A DNA stretch of 32,027 bases from Actinomycetes bacterium (lineage in GTDB: Bacteria; Actinomycetota; Thermoleophilia; Solirubrobacterales; Solirubrobacteraceae). Positions 1 to 7,426 of this stretch are shown here, one piece after another. The translations under genes were made by a program, and so were the position numbers. The notes beneath the pieces are model-generated. The model worked only from the letters and a program-made list of their open reading frames with translations. It had not been told where the DNA came from and made no database searches. Where the stretch lies: contig JAJZWB010000031.1 in NCBI GenBank assembly GCA_021846845.1, forward strand, positions 1 through 32,027. Reading direction: 5' to 3'. Position 1 is the first letter of the stretch. Every line of letters starts with the position of its first letter.

Positions 1-41
1 ACGCGTCCTGCTCGCGCTCCGCGCCGCACCGCGCGAGCGGG

Positions 42-2798
42 TCAGGCGCGCGGTTGCCGGGGCGCCACCGTCGCGGCGGCCCGCCGGTCCCATGGCCCGC
101 GCCGGCGGGTGAGCAGCTTGGCCGTCTCCCACAGCGCGAGCAGCAGCACGGCCGCCGCGAGTGCGAGGCCGAACTGGCCGGCGTGCAGCGGCACGGTGCC
201 GAGCAGGCGGTTGAGGAGGTCCATCTGCGTGATCATCACCGCGAGCGCGACCTCCCCGAGCGCTGTCCAGTTCATCCTCCGGCTGTCGAACGCCTCGACG
301 GTCAGCGCCGAGAGCGAGACGCTGCGGCTCTCGTAGGCCGCGACCACCAGCATCAGCGCGAAGGCCGTCAGCGCGATCGACGATCCGATCGCGGCGCTGT
401 GATACCGCTGGGTCCCGAGGTGGATCAGCGAGTCCAGGGCGATCGCCATGTACAGGCCGACGAGCCCGGAGGTGAGCTTGACGCCCGTCGTCACGATCGA
501 CTCGCCGCTCGGGCGGGGGCGCAGGCTCATCAGACCGGGCGTCGCCCGGTCCAGCCCGAGCGCGATCCCGAACGGCGCGCTGACGAAGAAGTGGATCCAC
601 AGCACCTGGGCGGGGTTGAACGGCTGCCCGGCGGCGATGTTCAGCAGCGCCGCGCCGAGGAAGGTGATCACGAACGCGACGAGCGAGATGAGCACGAAGC
701 GGACGTACTTGAGCAGGTTGTCGTAGAGCTTGCGGCCCTGCCGCACCGCGCGCACGATCGTTGCGAAATCGTCGTCGGTGAGGATCATCCGGCTCGCGCT
801 CCTGGCCACCTCCGTGCCGCTGCCCATCGCGATCCCGATGTGCGCGGCCTTGATCGAGGGCGCGTCGTTGACGCCGTCGCCGGTCATCGCGACCACCTCG
901 CCGCGCTTCTTCAGCGTCTCGACGAGCAGCACCTTGTGCTCCGGGGCGACCCGCCCGACGACGCCGATCCGGTCGATCCGCTCCAGGCGCTCGGACTCCG
1001 GCAGCGCCGCGAACTCGGCCCCCAGGATCGCCTCGCCCTCGATCCCGAGCTGCCTCGCGATCGCGGCGCCGGTGACCACGTCGTCCCCGGTCACCATCCG
1101 CACGCGGATGTGCGCTCGCTGCGCGTCGCGCACCGACCGGCGGGATGCCGCGCGGGGAGGGTCGAGCATCCCCACGAGGCTCGTCAGCTCAAGCCCGTCC
1201 ACGTATCCGAGCAGGTCGGCGCCGGGGTCGAACGTCGCCGCGTCGAGGTCGCGGACGCCGGCCGCCATCACCCGCAGGCCCGCCTCCTCCATCCGCTGGA
1301 GATTCGCCTCCATCCTGGCGCGCAGGTCCCGGTCCCAGGGAACGCTGCGGCCGGAGGCCAGCGCCGTCGCTGCGTGACCCATCACCGCCGGCGCCGCCCC
1401 CTTCACGTGACAGCGCACCAGCCGCCGGCCGGCCTCGTCGGCCGCCTCGGTGAAGACCGCCATCAGCTTGTAGGTCGGATCGAACGGAAGCGTCGCCACG
1501 CGCGGGTGGAGCTCCCTCGTCGCGTCCAGATCCAGGCCCGCCTTGTGCGCCAGCACCAGCAGCGCCCCCTCCGTCGGATCGCCGACGACCGCACCATCCA
1601 CCAGCCGCGCGTCGCTGGCGATCACGTAGGGGCAGATCGCATCCTCGATCGTGGCCGAGGTCCCGGCCGCGTGGTGGATCCTGCCCGCGAGCTCGTAGCC
1701 AGAGCCGGAGACCGTGTAGCGGTCGGTCGGGTCGACGACCTCGACCGCGGTCATCTGGTTCATCGTCAACGTCCCGGTCTTGTCGGAGTTGATCGCGGAG
1801 GTGGAGCCGAGCGTCTCGACCGACGCGAGGTCCTTCAGCACCGCCCCGTGCCGAGCGAGGTCCGCCGCCCCGAGGGACATCACGACCTGCAGCACGGTCG
1901 GCATCGCCTCCGGGATCGCCGCGATCGCGAGCGCCACCGCGCCGGTGAAGACGACGTGCGCGGCCTGGCCCCGCTGCGCGCCAAGCACGAACATCACGAC
2001 CATCGTCAGCCCGGCCGCGCCGGCGATCCAGAGGGTCAGGGTGTTCAGCTGCCTGCTGAGCGGCGTCTGCTCGCGCGCGGTGGTCGCGAGCATGCCGGCG
2101 ATCCGGCCCACCTGCGTGTCGCTGCCCGTCGCGGTCACGACCATCACGCCGCTGCCATGGGTGACCGGGGTGTGCATGAAGGCCATGTCGGTCTGGTCGC
2201 CGGGCGCCAGATCCATGCCCTCGGGGGCCTGAGAGCCCTTGTCGGCCGGGACGCTCTCCCCCGTGAGCGCGGACTCGTCGATCTGGAGCGCGTGCGCCTC
2301 GATGATGCGGCCGTCGGCCGGCACCTCGTCCCCGGCGGCAAGCAACACGACGTCGCCGACCACCACCTCGTCCGCGGGGACCTGCGCCTCCGACCCGTCG
2401 CGCCTCACCCGAGCGGTGGCCTTCACCATCGCCCGGAGCGCGTTCATAGCGCTCTGCGCCCTGCCCTCCTGACGCATGCCCACGAGCGCGTTGACCACCG
2501 TGATCGCGAGCAGGAGCACGCCCGTGCTCCACTCCTGGATCGCCAGCGACACGACGGCCGCGGCGACGAGGATCGCCTGCATGTAGCTTCGGTACTGGGC
2601 GAGGAACCGCCGCCACTCCGGCGGCGGCTGCTCTACGGGCAGCGCATTGGGCCCGTCGCGTCCGAGCAGCTCGGCCGCCCGCTCGCCGGATAGCCCGGCC
2701 GCCGGATCGACGTCCAGCCCGGCGAAGACCTGCTGTGCCGGCATCCGGTACCAGGCGCGCCCGTCGCCGGCTGTGCCGGATCGGGTGGTGATCGACAC
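42..2798 (-). CDS. P-type cation-transporting ATPase (first copy)
   Basis: A membrane pump of about 918 residues that uses ATP to move a cation. Visible motifs: actuator TGES near residue 180, the M4 motif PEAMP near 296-300, the phosphorylation motif DKTGTLT with Asp near 339, and TGDGVNDAP in the hinge region. Hydrophobic M1-M2 and M5-M10 helices are present. I chose the GTG at 2798 because GAGAGG lies about 7 nt upstream. An open frame continues to 2972, but that stretch is only a tandem 45-bp repeat. ATG at 2744 is an alternative start. The P2-type layout suggests Ca2+, Mn2+, Mg2+ or similar. However, the M5 and M6 Asn/Glu/Asp positions used for Ca2+ in SERCA are replaced (M6 reads WIHFFVSAP), so the ion is unknown. 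A second, not closely similar ATPase lies at 12188-14974. Confidence 0.93.
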   Translation of the reverse strand: MSITTRSGTAGDGRAWYRMPAQQVFAGLDVDPAAGLSGERAAELLGRDGPNALPVEQPPPEWRRFLAQYRSYMQAILVAAAVVSLAIQEWSTGVLLLAITVVNALVGMRQEGRAQSAMNALRAMVKATARVRRDGSEAQVPADEVVVGDVVLLAAGDEVPADGRIIEAHALQIDESALTGESVPADKGSQAPEGMDLAPGDQTDMAFMHTPVTHGSGVMVVTATGSDTQVGRIAGMLATTAREQTPLSRQLNTLTLWIAGAAGLTMVVMFVLGAQRGQAAHVVFTGAVALAIAAIPEAMPTVLQVVMSLGAADLARHGAVLKDLASVETLGSTSAINSDKTGTLTMNQMTAVEVVDPTDRYTVSGSGYELAGRIHHAAGTSATIEDAICPYVIASDARLVDGAVVGDPTEGALLVLAHKAGLDLDATRELHPRVATLPFDPTYKLMAVFTEAADEAGRRLVRCHVKGAAPAVMGHAATALASGRSVPWDRDLRARMEANLQRMEEAGLRVMAAGVRDLDAATFDPGADLLGYVDGLELTSLVGMLDPPRAASRRSVRDAQRAHIRVRMVTGDDVVTGAAIARQLGIEGEAILGAEFAALPESERLERIDRIGVVGRVAPEHKVLLVETLKKRGEVVAMTGDGVNDAPSIKAAHIGIAMGSGTEVARSASRMILTDDDFATIVRAVRQGRKLYDNLLKYVRFVLISLVAFVITFLGAALLNIAAGQPFNPAQVLWIHFFVSAPFGIALGLDRATPGLMSLRPRPSGESIVTTGVKLTSGLVGLYMAIALDSLIHLGTQRYHSAAIGSSIALTAFALMLVVAAYESRSVSLSALTVEAFDSRRMNWTALGEVALAVMITQMDLLNRLLGTVPLHAGQFGLALAAAVLLLALWETAKLLTRRRGPWDRRAAATVAPRQPRA

Positions 2799-2874
2799 CG
2801 CGTTCCTCTCAGCGGGCACCCGGCCCGGCCGTGTAGGCGCTCGATGCGGATGGCGTTTCACCGGGTTGGGAGCC

Positions 2875-2970
2875 GGGGCCGCTCCCTCCCGGCGCGTGCT
2901 CTGGCACGCCCGGGCCGTCGGGGCCGCTCCCTCCCGGCGCGTGCTCTGGCACGCCCGGGCCGTCGGGGCC
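2875..2970. repeat. 45-bp tandem repeat, two copies plus 6 bp
   Basis: Two identical 45-bp units occupy 2875-2919 and 2920-2964, followed by GGGGCC at 2965-2970. They lie in the 372-bp stretch between the two minus-strand genes (2799-3170), where I see no convincing gene. The unit length is a multiple of three, so reading frames stay open through it, giving a spurious N-terminal extension of the ATPase. In another minus frame it encodes a Pro/Gly-rich 15-residue repeat after a hydrophobic stretch, but that frame has no start codon near it. Confidence 0.9.
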
Positions 2971-3170
2971 ACACGCCCCCACCGCCCAGGACGGCAGCGC
3001 GCCTGCGACGAGCGCGGACGCGAGCCGGGGGATCAGGCCGACACCCAGCCCCCTCGAACGCCCGGGAACCGGATGTCCGAGGGCGCCGGGAGCCGAGGTG
3101 CGCGCTCCCCGGCAGGCCGGGCTGCGCATCTGAGCCGGTCCCCGATCTCCCCGCCGGATCGCCCCGTGCG

Positions 3171-3602
3171 TCAGTCCGCGATCCGATTCCCGTACGCGCA
3201 CAGACCGTACATCGCAAGGATGTCGATCGCGAACACGCACATCGACCAGAACGGATAGGCGGGCATCATCAGCAGCTGGGCGATCGCGTTGAGGCCGAGG
3301 ATCGCGACCCCCGTCCAGCGCGCGAGCTGGCTCTTCACGAACACGCCGAACCCGACGAACAGCTGCACCACGCCGATGCCGAGCACCGTCCAGCCCCAGG
3401 CATTCAGGTCGCCGGTGATGTAGAACGCATTGGCGACGAAGAAGCGCGCGTTGCCGATCGCCGCGATCCCCTCGATGATGTTGATCGTCGCGAGGGTCAG
3501 AAGCAGCACGCCCGCGAGCACGATCCAGCCCTGGCCGCGCTCTTCCTCATAGGCCCCGTAGGGAGGGGTTCTCGTCGCTGGGGGGCCGGCTTGAACTGAC
3601 AT
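3171..3602 (-). CDS. DUF7144-family four-helix membrane protein
   Basis: A 143-residue protein with a short polar N-terminus rich in Pro and Glu, then four hydrophobic helices (about residues 26-48, 62-84, 90-110 and 115-137). The pattern of Gly-Trp at the first helix, an Ile-rich helix ending in GIAAIGN, then WGW and a late PFWS matches small actinobacterial membrane proteins of the DUF7144 type, whose function is not known. The start is well supported: GGAGGG lies 5 nt upstream of ATG at 3602. It is divergent from the hypothetical gene at 3647 with only 44 bp between them, so the promoters must overlap or lie inside the genes. Confidence 0.85.
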   Translation of the reverse strand: MSVQAGPPATRTPPYGAYEEERGQGWIVLAGVLLLTLATINIIEGIAAIGNARFFVANAFYITGDLNAWGWTVLGIGVVQLFVGFGVFVKSQLARWTGVAILGLNAIAQLLMMPAYPFWSMCVFAIDILAMYGLCAYGNRIAD

Positions 3603-3646
3603 GACATCCCTCCGGTGAGCGTTGGTGAAGCCTGCGTGCAGGCGAG

Positions 3647-3988
3647 ATGGTGAATATCAGCGTCGCACCGCCGGCCGCGCTGCTCGTCATCCATTTGGGG
3701 TTAACGGTCACCGTCACCCATCGGCTGCCATATCAGCCGAGCCCCCGGCGCTATCGTCTCACCCTCCACGACGGCCGAGTCCATCCGATTCCTGAGAGAT
3801 TTCACCGCGGCGAGCACGTATGGGTCGTCCAGCCGGACGGCTCGCAGCGCCCGGCGGAGTACGTGGGCGAGGCGGAGCAGAGCGTCTGGTTCGGAGGGCC
3901 GCCCCGGGTGATCGTGGCCTACCCGGACACGCGCACGGCGGAGTCGGTCGACGCTGCGCGCGTGGTGCGCGAGCCGGCCGACGGCTGA
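3647..3988 (+). CDS. Hypothetical protein, 113 aa
   Basis: I do not recognise this protein. It has a short moderately hydrophobic N-terminus (residues 1-25) followed by a soluble part rich in Arg, His, Val and Pro; the central region (about residues 35-100) looks like a small beta domain. Codon use in the second half is strongly G/C at third positions, as in the neighbours, which argues that it is coding. The first 30 codons are less GC-rich, and no good ribosome binding site precedes ATG 3647, so the start is uncertain. A small hairpin (GACGGC/GCCGTC around the TGA) overlaps its stop codon, and a larger hairpin follows at 4018-4038. Confidence 0.6.
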   Translation: MVNISVAPPAALLVIHLGLTVTVTHRLPYQPSPRRYRLTLHDGRVHPIPERFHRGEHVWVVQPDGSQRPAEYVGEAEQSVWFGGPPRVIVAYPDTRTAESVDAARVVREPADG

Positions 3989-4017
3989 GCCGTCCGGACT
4001 CCGCGCGGCGTGACGCG

Positions 4018-4038
4018 GTGACGCCGGCCCGGCGTCAC
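4018..4038 (+). terminator. Hairpin downstream of the 3647 gene
   Basis: Perfect 9-bp arms GTGACGCCG and CGGCGTCAC with a 3-nt loop, 30 nt after the stop at 3988. There is no U-run. A third GTGACGCCG follows at 4047-4055. It is likely a transcription end or RNA-stabilising hairpin; direction is inferred from context. Confidence 0.5.
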
Positions 4039-4144
4039 GGGGACAGGTGACGCCGACCCGACGCGACCATTCGAGCGCGCGCTGCCGCTCTCACCCGTTT
4101 GAGGTGATGAACCGCCGTGGCACTCCACCTAGCGTCAGGCGCCC

Positions 4145-4582
4145 ATGACCACGCACTCACCGTCCAGACCGCACGCCGGTCCATCGATGCGCCTGCGCGT
4201 CGCCTGTCTCACGGCGACCGGGCTGGTCGCTCTCGCGGGATGCGGCGGCACGAGCAAGCCGGCGTACTGCACCAACCGCACGAGCCTGCAGAACTCGATC
4301 AAGGGCCTCACCAGCCTTGATCCCAGCAGCGGCCTGAGCGGTCTCAAGTCGCAGCTGAGCAAGATCGAGAGTGACGCGAAGGCGCTGGTGAGCGCCGCCA
4401 AGAGCGACTTCCCCACGCAGACGAGTGCGATCACATCGTCGGTCGACGCGCTTTCGGGCGCCGTCAGCTCGGTCCCGTCGAGCCCGTCCGCGCAGCAGAT
4501 CGCAACCATCGCCACCGATGCGGCGAGCGTCGTCAGCTCGGTCAAGAGCTTCAGCGACGCGACCAAATCGAAGTGCGGCTGA
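4145..4582 (+). CDS. Small secreted lipoprotein
   Basis: A 145-residue protein with a lipoprotein signal. A basic start (MRLRVACLTATG from Met15, position 4187) leads into a hydrophobic core and a lipobox VALAGC, so Cys33 would be lipidated and the mature protein held on the outer face of the membrane. The mature part is low complexity, rich in Ser, Ala, Thr and Lys, and looks helical with heptad-like spacing (about residues 45-140). It ends in KSKCG, giving a second Cys pairing possibility with the Cys near residue 41. Met15 at 4187 may be the real start because it begins the signal peptide directly. It lies 17 nt upstream of the DUF6325 gene, likely in one transcript. No function is assigned. 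Confidence 0.75.
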   Translation: MTTHSPSRPHAGPSMRLRVACLTATGLVALAGCGGTSKPAYCTNRTSLQNSIKGLTSLDPSSGLSGLKSQLSKIESDAKALVSAAKSDFPTQTSAITSSVDALSGAVSSVPSSPSAQQIATIATDAASVVSSVKSFSDATKSKCG

Positions 4583-4599
4583 GACCGGAAGGAAAGACG

Positions 4600-5046
4600 A
4601 TGAACGGCGAACGTGATGAGCTTGCCCCGATCGACATCCTCGTGATCGGCTATCCGCCGGGAGCACCGATGCGGGGCGACGCGGTGCCGATCCTGCTGGA
4701 CCTGGTCGACCGGCGGGTCATCCGGGTGCTGGACGCGATGCTGGTCCGAAGGGAACCGGACGGCTCGTTCGCCGGCCTTGACCTCGGCGTTCTCGACCCC
4801 GCCTACGCCGGCGATCTGACCGCGCTCGCGGGCGCCTCGACGGGGCTGCTCGACGACGCGGACGCGGCCCAGGTGGCAGCCGAGCTGGAACCCGGAGCGG
4901 CGGCCGTGATGCTCGTCTACGAGAACCGCTGGGCGGCTCCCTTCGTCGACGCCGTTCGCCGCAACGGCGGGGAGATCATCGCCAGCCAGCGGGTCGGCGT
5001 GCAGGAGCTTCTCGCCGCGCTCGACGCTGCGGACGCGAACACCTGA
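4600..5046 (+). CDS. DUF6325-family protein
   Basis: A 148-residue soluble protein. The start is ATG 4600, preceded by GGAAGGAAAG; a longer frame from 4573 lacks a ribosome site and overlaps the lipoprotein. The sequence follows the family layout: an N-terminal beta strand (IDILVIGYPPG), a helix with an I/LVDRRVIRVLD strand, an acidic segment, and a C-terminal block that includes LEPGAAAVMLVYENRWA and a final helix preceded by GGEIIASQRV. The function of DUF6325 is not established. It is commonly found next to a SHOCT-domain gene, as here (21 bp to the next gene), which suggests the two act together, perhaps in envelope stress or membrane association. Confidence 0.85.
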   Translation: MNGERDELAPIDILVIGYPPGAPMRGDAVPILLDLVDRRVIRVLDAMLVRREPDGSFAGLDLGVLDPAYAGDLTALAGASTGLLDDADAAQVAAELEPGAAAVMLVYENRWAAPFVDAVRRNGGEIIASQRVGVQELLAALDAADANT

Positions 5047-5066
5047 CGAGAGAAGGGGATGAAGCG

Positions 5067-5339
5067 ATGGGACTGATTCGCGGCGTGGCCAGAACCGCGG
5101 TTGTCGCCGGGACCGCGACCGCGGTCTCCAGCAGGGTCAGCCGCCGGCAGTACAACCGCTGGGCCCAGCAGGATGAGCCACCCCCCGGTCAGACCGCGGC
5201 GCCGGTCATGACGCCCGCGCAGAGCGGAGACGGGCGGGATCGCGCCGCCCAGCTCAGGGACCTCGCCGACCTCAGGGCGCAGGGGGTGCTGACCGAACAG
5301 GAGTTCGACGCCGAGAAGGCCCGCATCCTCGGGGCCTGA
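5067..5339 (+). CDS. SHOCT-domain small protein
   Basis: A 90-residue protein. Residues 1-25 form a weakly hydrophobic Ala/Val/Thr helix that may associate with the membrane. The middle (about 30-55) is a flexible Pro/Gln/Gly linker, and the C-terminal 30 residues form a SHOCT domain (a short two-helix oligomerisation module) with the typical pattern LRDLADLRAQGVLTEQEFDA followed by KARIL. The ATG at 5067 follows a purine-rich site (GAGAAGGGG). It is probably cotranscribed with the DUF6325 gene. SHOCT domains usually mediate assembly of partner proteins; the partner here is unknown. Confidence 0.88.
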   Translation: MGLIRGVARTAVVAGTATAVSSRVSRRQYNRWAQQDEPPPGQTAAPVMTPAQSGDGRDRAAQLRDLADLRAQGVLTEQEFDAEKARILGA

Positions 5340-5380
5340 GCGCGCCGCCGAGCACCAGCGCGCCTCGTGGCCGGCCGCCA

Positions 5381-6055
5381 GTGGGCCAGGTACTCGCATT
5401 CGCGCTGCTCGCCGCCCTGAATCCGACCCTGGTCGCGGCCGCCACGGCGATGATGCTGCTCGCGAACCCAAGACGCCTGATGATCGGCTACCTGCTCGGG
5501 GCGCTGACGACGAGTGTGACGCTGGGGCTGGTGATCGTCTTCTCGCTGCAGGGATCCACGCTGGTCAAGACGACCAGGACCACGCTGAGCCCGGCGGCGA
5601 GCATGGCGCTGGGCGCGATCGCCCTGATCACCGCGATCGTGCTCGGGACCGAGCACCACGAGGCGGCTGCACGGAGGCGGCGCGAGCGCAGACGCGACCG
5701 CCCGCCGCCCAGATGGCAGCGCGCGGTCGGCAGGGGCACGGCGCGCACCGCTTTCGTCGTCGGCGCCTGCCTGACCCTGCCGGGAGGCTCCTACCTCGCC
5801 GGTCTGAGCCACATCGACAGGCTCGGCTACCCCGCGGCCGCGACCGTGCTGGCGGTGGTCGCGTTCAACGTGGTCATGCTGGCCCTGCTGGAGGTGCCGC
5901 TGCTGGGCTTCACGCTCGCGCCGGAACCGACGGTGAGATCGATCGATCGAGCCAGATCATGGGTCGGTCGCCACTCGCACCGGCTGGCGGTGCGAGCGCT
6001 GACGCTGCTCGGAGCGGCGCTCCTGCTGCGGGGCCTGATCGGCCTGCTCACCTGA
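5381..6055 (+). CDS. GAP/Sap-family membrane protein
   Basis: A 224-residue integral membrane protein with about six hydrophobic helices. Three lie in the first 90 residues; a basic cytoplasmic loop (AARRRRERRRDR, about residues 92-105) follows, then three more. An Asn-Pro in the first helix (AALNPTLVAAAT) and the two-times-three-helix layout match the GAP family (also called Sap, sulfolipid-1-addressing protein), which has a LysE-like fold; in mycobacteria members help export lipids. The substrate here is unknown. It starts with GTG at 5381, without a strong ribosome site, 41 nt after the SHOCT gene. A second family member lies at 11325-11987. It could be read as a generic LysE-type exporter. 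Confidence 0.75.
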   Translation: MGQVLAFALLAALNPTLVAAATAMMLLANPRRLMIGYLLGALTTSVTLGLVIVFSLQGSTLVKTTRTTLSPAASMALGAIALITAIVLGTEHHEAAARRRRERRRDRPPPRWQRAVGRGTARTAFVVGACLTLPGGSYLAGLSHIDRLGYPAAATVLAVVAFNVVMLALLEVPLLGFTLAPEPTVRSIDRARSWVGRHSHRLAVRALTLLGAALLLRGLIGLLT

Positions 6056-6160
6056 GCCGGCCGACGCGTCGATCGACGGTAGCGGTCGGCGCACGCACGC
6101 AAGCCCGGCCCGGGCCAGGTCGTTTGATCGAAGCGAGCTCGGGCGCTCCGAGCGACGAGA

Positions 6161-6251
6161 AGGAGGAACATGGGATGCGGTTCGTTTCGCACGCAGATCG
6201 TCTGAGGCGAGCAGGCTGGCCTGGAACGAGCAGCTGACCCGGCGCCGGTTC
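6161..6251 (+). other. Out-of-frame leader of the nitroreductase-like lipoprotein
   Basis: AGGAGG at 6161-6166 is followed by ATG at 6170 and at 6175. Neither ATG is in frame with the downstream gene: the first stops after 11 codons, the second at 6237. Yet the frame of the downstream gene, read upstream of 6252, encodes LTRRRFMAGAGL, a twin-arginine signal that flows into a lipobox (LTSGC). Removing one G from the GGG at 6172-6174 joins ATG 6170 to this frame and gives a continuous leader of 27 residues before Met 6252. Confidence 0.6.
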
Positions 6252-6941
6252 ATGGCCGGCGCCGGCCTGGCCGCGGCGCTGGCCTCAGCGAGCGTGCTGA
6301 CGAGCGGCTGCGGCGCGGGCCGGTCGCCGCTCCCCGTCCTCCGGGTCGATCGCCTCCCGCACCCGGGGAACGCTCCGGCCGTCTACCTGGACGCGGCGCT
6401 CACCGCTCGACGGTCGCACCGCGCGTTCACGGACCGCTCCCTGACCGATCTGGAGGTCTCACGGCTGCTGTGGGCGGCCCAGGGGGTAACCGCCGCGTGG
6501 GGAGGTCGAACGGCTCCGTCCGCGGGCGCGCTCTACCCGCTGGAGCTGTACCTGCTGACCGCCGGCTCCTACCGCCACTACCTCCCCGACGGGCACCGAC
6601 TGGAGCTCCTCGCCGAGCGGGACCTGCGCGCCGCGGCGTCGGCCGCCGCCCTGCACCAGCCGGCCGTGGGCGAGGCGGCGCTGACGATCGTCATCACGGC
6701 CGTGTTCGCCCGGACGACCCGCAGGTACGGGGATCGCGGCCGGCGCTATGTGGACATGGAGGCCGGGCATGCCGCGCAGAACGCACTGCTGGAGGCCGTA
6801 GCGCTGGGCCTCGCCGCCGTCCCGATCGGAGCCTTCGACGATCGGCTGCTGGCGCAGGCGCTTCGCCTCCCGAGCGATCGCGCGCCGCTGTATCTGGTCG
6901 CCATCGGGCACGCGCGCGCCGCAGGAGGTGACACCCGATGA
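6252..6941 (+). CDS. SagB-type nitroreductase-family oxidoreductase
   Basis: A flavin (FMN) oxidoreductase domain of about 190 residues. Visible signatures: RRSHRAFTDRSLTDLEVSRL near the start (FMN-contacting Arg and the typical open helix), the SagB hallmark PSAGALYPLELYL, and the late glycine-rich segment of the family with a conserved AAQNALLEAVALGLAAVPIG. SagB-type enzymes oxidise azolines in peptide maturation, but many members stand alone, and no peptide or cyclodehydratase gene lies nearby. The N-terminus appears to be a Tat lipoprotein signal (RRRF then TSGC), most of which lies upstream of ATG 6252 in the same frame but without a start codon. The gene is therefore probably frameshifted at 6172-6174, or the sequence has an error there. 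It overlaps the next gene by 4 nt (ATGA), so the two are translationally coupled. Confidence 0.8.
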   Translation: MAGAGLAAALASASVLTSGCGAGRSPLPVLRVDRLPHPGNAPAVYLDAALTARRSHRAFTDRSLTDLEVSRLLWAAQGVTAAWGGRTAPSAGALYPLELYLLTAGSYRHYLPDGHRLELLAERDLRAAASAAALHQPAVGEAALTIVITAVFARTTRRYGDRGRRYVDMEAGHAAQNALLEAVALGLAAVPIGAFDDRLLAQALRLPSDRAPLYLVAIGHARAAGGDTR

Positions 6942-7426
6942 GCTCGGTGCGACAGGACGCAGAGAGGCTCTCCACGCAGATGCGCCCCGATGGCGAGGGC
7001 GGCGCGCAGGCTCGTCATCGCGACGCGGTGACCAGGACGCTGACCTGGGCCGACGAGTCCGCGTCCCGCGGCGACTATGCCGACGCGCTCGCCTGGCTGA
7101 GGATGCTGGAGGCGATCGGGGAGCGCCTATCACCAGGCAGCGAGGGCAAGCGCCGTGACTGGCGCCGTGCGCTCGCGAAGGGGAGAGCCGGAGCCACCGC
7201 CGCGGGGGGCGCGCGGCCGCAGCGGAGCGTCGACCCGGATCACCGTGCGACCGCCACGGAGCGCACGTGGCCGCAGCGGAGCGTCGACCCGGATCCTCTG
7301 GAGCATCCCCCAGCGTCGACCGGCGAGCGCACGCCTGCCGATCCCGAGCGCCTCCCCGATCTGCGCCGCGGAGTGGCCCCTCAACAGCATCCAGAGGATC
7401 CGGACGTCGCCGCGCTCGATCGCTGA
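6938..7426 (+). CDS. Small hypothetical protein with repeat-derived C-terminus
   Basis: The first 80 or so residues look like a genuine small actinobacterial protein: an alpha-helical stretch with TRTLTWADESASRGDYADAL and AWLRMLEAIGERL, ending in basic residues. This resembles the short proteins that commonly follow regulator or oxidoreductase genes in actinobacteria. A very good ribosome site (AGGAGGTG) lies upstream of ATG 6938, and the gene overlaps the previous stop by 4 nt. From about residue 90 on, the frame runs through the 54-bp tandem repeat and antisense to the regulator gene 7130-7999. That part (Pro/Arg/Asp-rich) is probably not ancestral. The function is unknown. Confidence 0.6.
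   Translation: MSSVRQDAERLSTQMRPDGEGGAQARHRDAVTRTLTWADESASRGDYADALAWLRMLEAIGERLSPGSEGKRRDWRRALAKGRAGATAAGGARPQRSVDPDHRATATERTWPQRSVDPDPLEHPPASTGERTPADPERLPDLRRGVAPQQHPEDPDVAALDR

Noticed and set aside
54-2693. A long open frame on the plus strand opposite the first P-type ATPase (about 880 codons)
   Set aside because: Its translation is dominated by Arg, Asp, His and Gln with no recognisable fold. It is the usual antisense shadow of a GC-rich gene, and the minus strand carries all P-type ATPase motifs.
2809-3240. Possible small secreted protein with a 15-residue Gly/Pro repeat on the minus strand
   Set aside because: A hydrophobic stretch precedes the repeat, but there is no start codon or ribosome site in the right place. 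The coding signal comes from the 45-bp duplication.
6252-6941. Azoline/thiazole peptide biosynthesis cluster, because of the SagB-type gene
   Set aside because: No cyclodehydratase (YcaO), precursor peptide or export gene is nearby, and the enzyme appears to be exported.
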